A stretch of DNA of 7,673 bases. Origin: Nitrososphaera sp. UBA217 (GTDB lineage: Archaea; Thermoproteota; Nitrososphaeria; Nitrososphaerales; Nitrososphaeraceae). A model generated the notes under the pieces. That model searched no databases, was not told the DNA's origin, and saw only the letters and a program-made list of their open reading frames with translations. The stretch is from positions 1 through 7,673 of the forward strand of contig DAOL01000066.1 of the NCBI GenBank assembly GCA_002501845.1, given 5' to 3'. Positions 6,185-7,673 of the stretch are shown here, in pieces (positions within the stretch are counted from its first letter, which is position 1; the number at the start of each line of letters is the position of its first letter). Position numbers and translations under genes: made by a program.

Positions 6185-7673
6185 AGACCTTCTCCTTCAC
6201 AAGCATCCTAGGAGCAACATTTAGGCTCATCATTTCCTGCAATAACAGCTTAAACGCATAGGCTATCACAACTGACGATATCTTGGCCTTTTCACCACAG
6301 ACGCGGCAGACGTAACGGCGCTGTTTGACGTCATAGTATGCAAGCAGGCCACAGCGCTCGCAGACATTGACCTCTGCCTTGTCTGATTCCTCCAAGAGCC
6401 TGTCCTTCAACATCATCGATGCGCCGTATGCGATAAGGCAGTCGCGCTCCATTTCTCCAAACCGTAAACCACCGCCGCGGGCACGGCCCTCGGTCGGCTG
6501 CTTCGTGAGCATCTGGACCTGGCCTCTTGCACGGCTGTGAATCTTGTCGGCAACCATGTGGTGCAGCTTCTGGTAGTATACGACGCCGACGTAGACGTCT
6601 GCCGGGAACTTTCGGCCCGTCCTGCCGTCGTACATCACTTCCTTGCCAGTGTACTTGAAGCCATACTCTTCCATCGCGCTCTTGATGTCATCGCCTTTCT
6701 CGCCGAGAAATGCCGAGCCGTCCACAATCCTGCCCCGGAGCGAAGCAGCCTTACCGCCAAGCGACTCCATGAACTGGCCCACCGTCATCCTTGATGGAAA
6801 CGCGTGTGGGTTGATCATAATGTCAGGCACGACACCGTCCTCAGTGTATGGCACATCTTCCTGATTAACCAGCATGCCGATGACCCCTTTCTGTCCGTGC
6901 CTTGAGGCAAACTTGTCGCCGATCTCCGGAATGCGCATGTCACGGACGCGAATCTTGTACATCTTGCCGCCTTCGACTGACTGCGTGACAATGACCGTAT
7001 CGACTACTCCGTTTTCTGACGGCCTGACACCGACTGAAGTGTCGCGCCTGTACGGGCCTTTAACCTCAAATTCCTTGTACTCTTCCATGAATCTTGGCGG
7101 CGACGTCCTGCCTATCAAAATGTCGCCTCCATTGACAACAGCTTCGTGCATTATCGCGCCGTCCTGCTCTAGCAGGCGGTATGCCTTTTCACCCCTGTAG
7201 CCGCGGATGTTGGCGTCCGCCTGTGGAAGCTCAAAGTTGTCCTTCATTCCGCCAGGGTACTGTTTTGCTTCAGCTTCGTAGATCCTGTAGAAGAACGTCC
7301 TGCCAAGTCCCCTGTCGACTGACGACTTGTTGAACACTACGGCATCTTCGATATTATAGCCTTCAAACGGAAGCACGGCAACGACAGCGTTCTGGCCCGT
7401 TGGACGATCCTCGAGCCCAAGCAGGTTTATGGCCTTTGTGCTTACTACCGGCGTCTGCGGGTACAGCATGAAATGCTGTCTAACGTACGTGCTTGCGTTC
7501 ATCAGCGGCGTTGAAAATCCAAGGCTCTGCTTTGCCATCGCACTTTCGTATGTGTTCCTAGGCGACTGGTTGTGCTCTGGGTACGGGATTATGGAAGCGC
7601 CCACGCCCAGAATTGCTGATGGGAATATCTCCAAATGTGTGTGTTTTGGCTCCAGCTTTTTAGGATCGATTGC
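6183..7673 (-). CDS. rpoB: DNA-directed RNA polymerase subunit B, C-terminal 496 residues (start outside window)
   Basis: This is the second-largest catalytic subunit of archaeal RNA polymerase, homologous to Rpb2 and bacterial beta. The frame is open to the window edge at 7673. The apparent TTG start at 7634 is only an internal leucine in the conserved HTHLEIFPSAILG block, and the 13 residues before it (AIDPKKLEPKHTH) also fit the family. Visible elements are IPYPEHNQSPRN, EGYNIEDAVVFNKSS, and GDKFASRHGQKG (6920-6885), whose two lysines match yeast Rpb2 K979 and K987 near the catalytic site. INPHAFPSRMTVG (its arginine matching Rpb2 R1020) and RGGGLRFGEMERD follow, then the C-terminal zinc ribbon CERC...CRVC (6362-6297). 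The part present matches roughly the last 45% of an unsplit archaeal B. It is also shorter than a separate B' gene (about 600 residues), so the true start lies outside the window either way. Whether B is split cannot be decided here. The stop overlaps the rpoA ribosome binding site. Confidence 0.98.
   Translation of the reverse strand, partial: AIDPKKLEPKHTHLEIFPSAILGVGASIIPYPEHNQSPRNTYESAMAKQSLGFSTPLMNASTYVRQHFMLYPQTPVVSTKAINLLGLEDRPTGQNAVVAVLPFEGYNIEDAVVFNKSSVDRGLGRTFFYRIYEAEAKQYPGGMKDNFELPQADANIRGYRGEKAYRLLEQDGAIMHEAVVNGGDILIGRTSPPRFMEEYKEFEVKGPYRRDTSVGVRPSENGVVDTVIVTQSVEGGKMYKIRVRDMRIPEIGDKFASRHGQKGVIGMLVNQEDVPYTEDGVVPDIMINPHAFPSRMTVGQFMESLGGKAASLRGRIVDGSAFLGEKGDDIKSAMEEYGFKYTGKEVMYDGRTGRKFPADVYVGVVYYQKLHHMVADKIHSRARGQVQMLTKQPTEGRARGGGLRFGEMERDCLIAYGASMMLKDRLLEESDKAEVNVCERCGLLAYYDVKQRRYVCRVCGEKAKISSVVIAYAFKLLLQEMMSLNVAPRMLVKEKV

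Noticed and set aside
7634..7673. Possibility that rpoB starts at the TTG at 7634, giving a separate short B' subunit
   Set aside because: The reading frame continues upstream to the window edge with residues that fit the conserved block, and the TTG codes for a leucine inside the HTHLEI motif.

Overview
The window suggests an ammonia-oxidising archaeon of the Thaumarchaeota (Nitrososphaeria), probably close to Nitrososphaera. Three things point there. The proteins are clearly archaeal: a two-KH-domain NusA, an L30e-family protein, and uS12/uS7 of archaeal type. The large RNA polymerase subunit is one unsplit 1272-residue chain, whereas most other archaea encode it as separate A' and A'' genes. 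Base composition looks close to 50% GC, which fits Nitrososphaera better than the AT-rich Nitrosopumilus group. The genus is an inference.

All supported genes lie on the minus strand, so transcription runs from high to low coordinates. In that order they are: the C-terminal 496 residues of rpoB (7673-6183, start outside the window), complete rpoA (6168-2350), an L30e-family protein (2375-2061), nusA (1973-1500), rps12 (1507-1070), rps7 (1073-468), and the first 129 codons of an unrecognised protein (389 to the window edge). Six of the seven form the classic archaeal RNA polymerase / 'str' ribosomal cluster. It is very compact: rpoB-rpoA are 14 nt apart, rpoA-L30e overlap by 26 nt, nusA-rps12 by 8 nt and rps12-rps7 by 4 nt. 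The two real gaps are 87 nt before nusA, with a TATA-like element, and 78 nt after rps7, with a T-rich termination-like stretch and a weak TATA-like element before the last gene.

Functionally the block couples transcription machinery (catalytic subunits B and A, plus NusA) with translation machinery (uS12 and uS7 of the small subunit, an L30e-type RNA-binding protein). In many other archaea rps7 is followed by the EF-2 gene; here an uncharacterised gene follows.

I found no mobile element, CRISPR array, tRNA, rRNA, intein or inserted accessory gene. The window is mostly conserved core genome. I see no strong evidence for a new biological system; the least explained item is the partial gene at 1-389.
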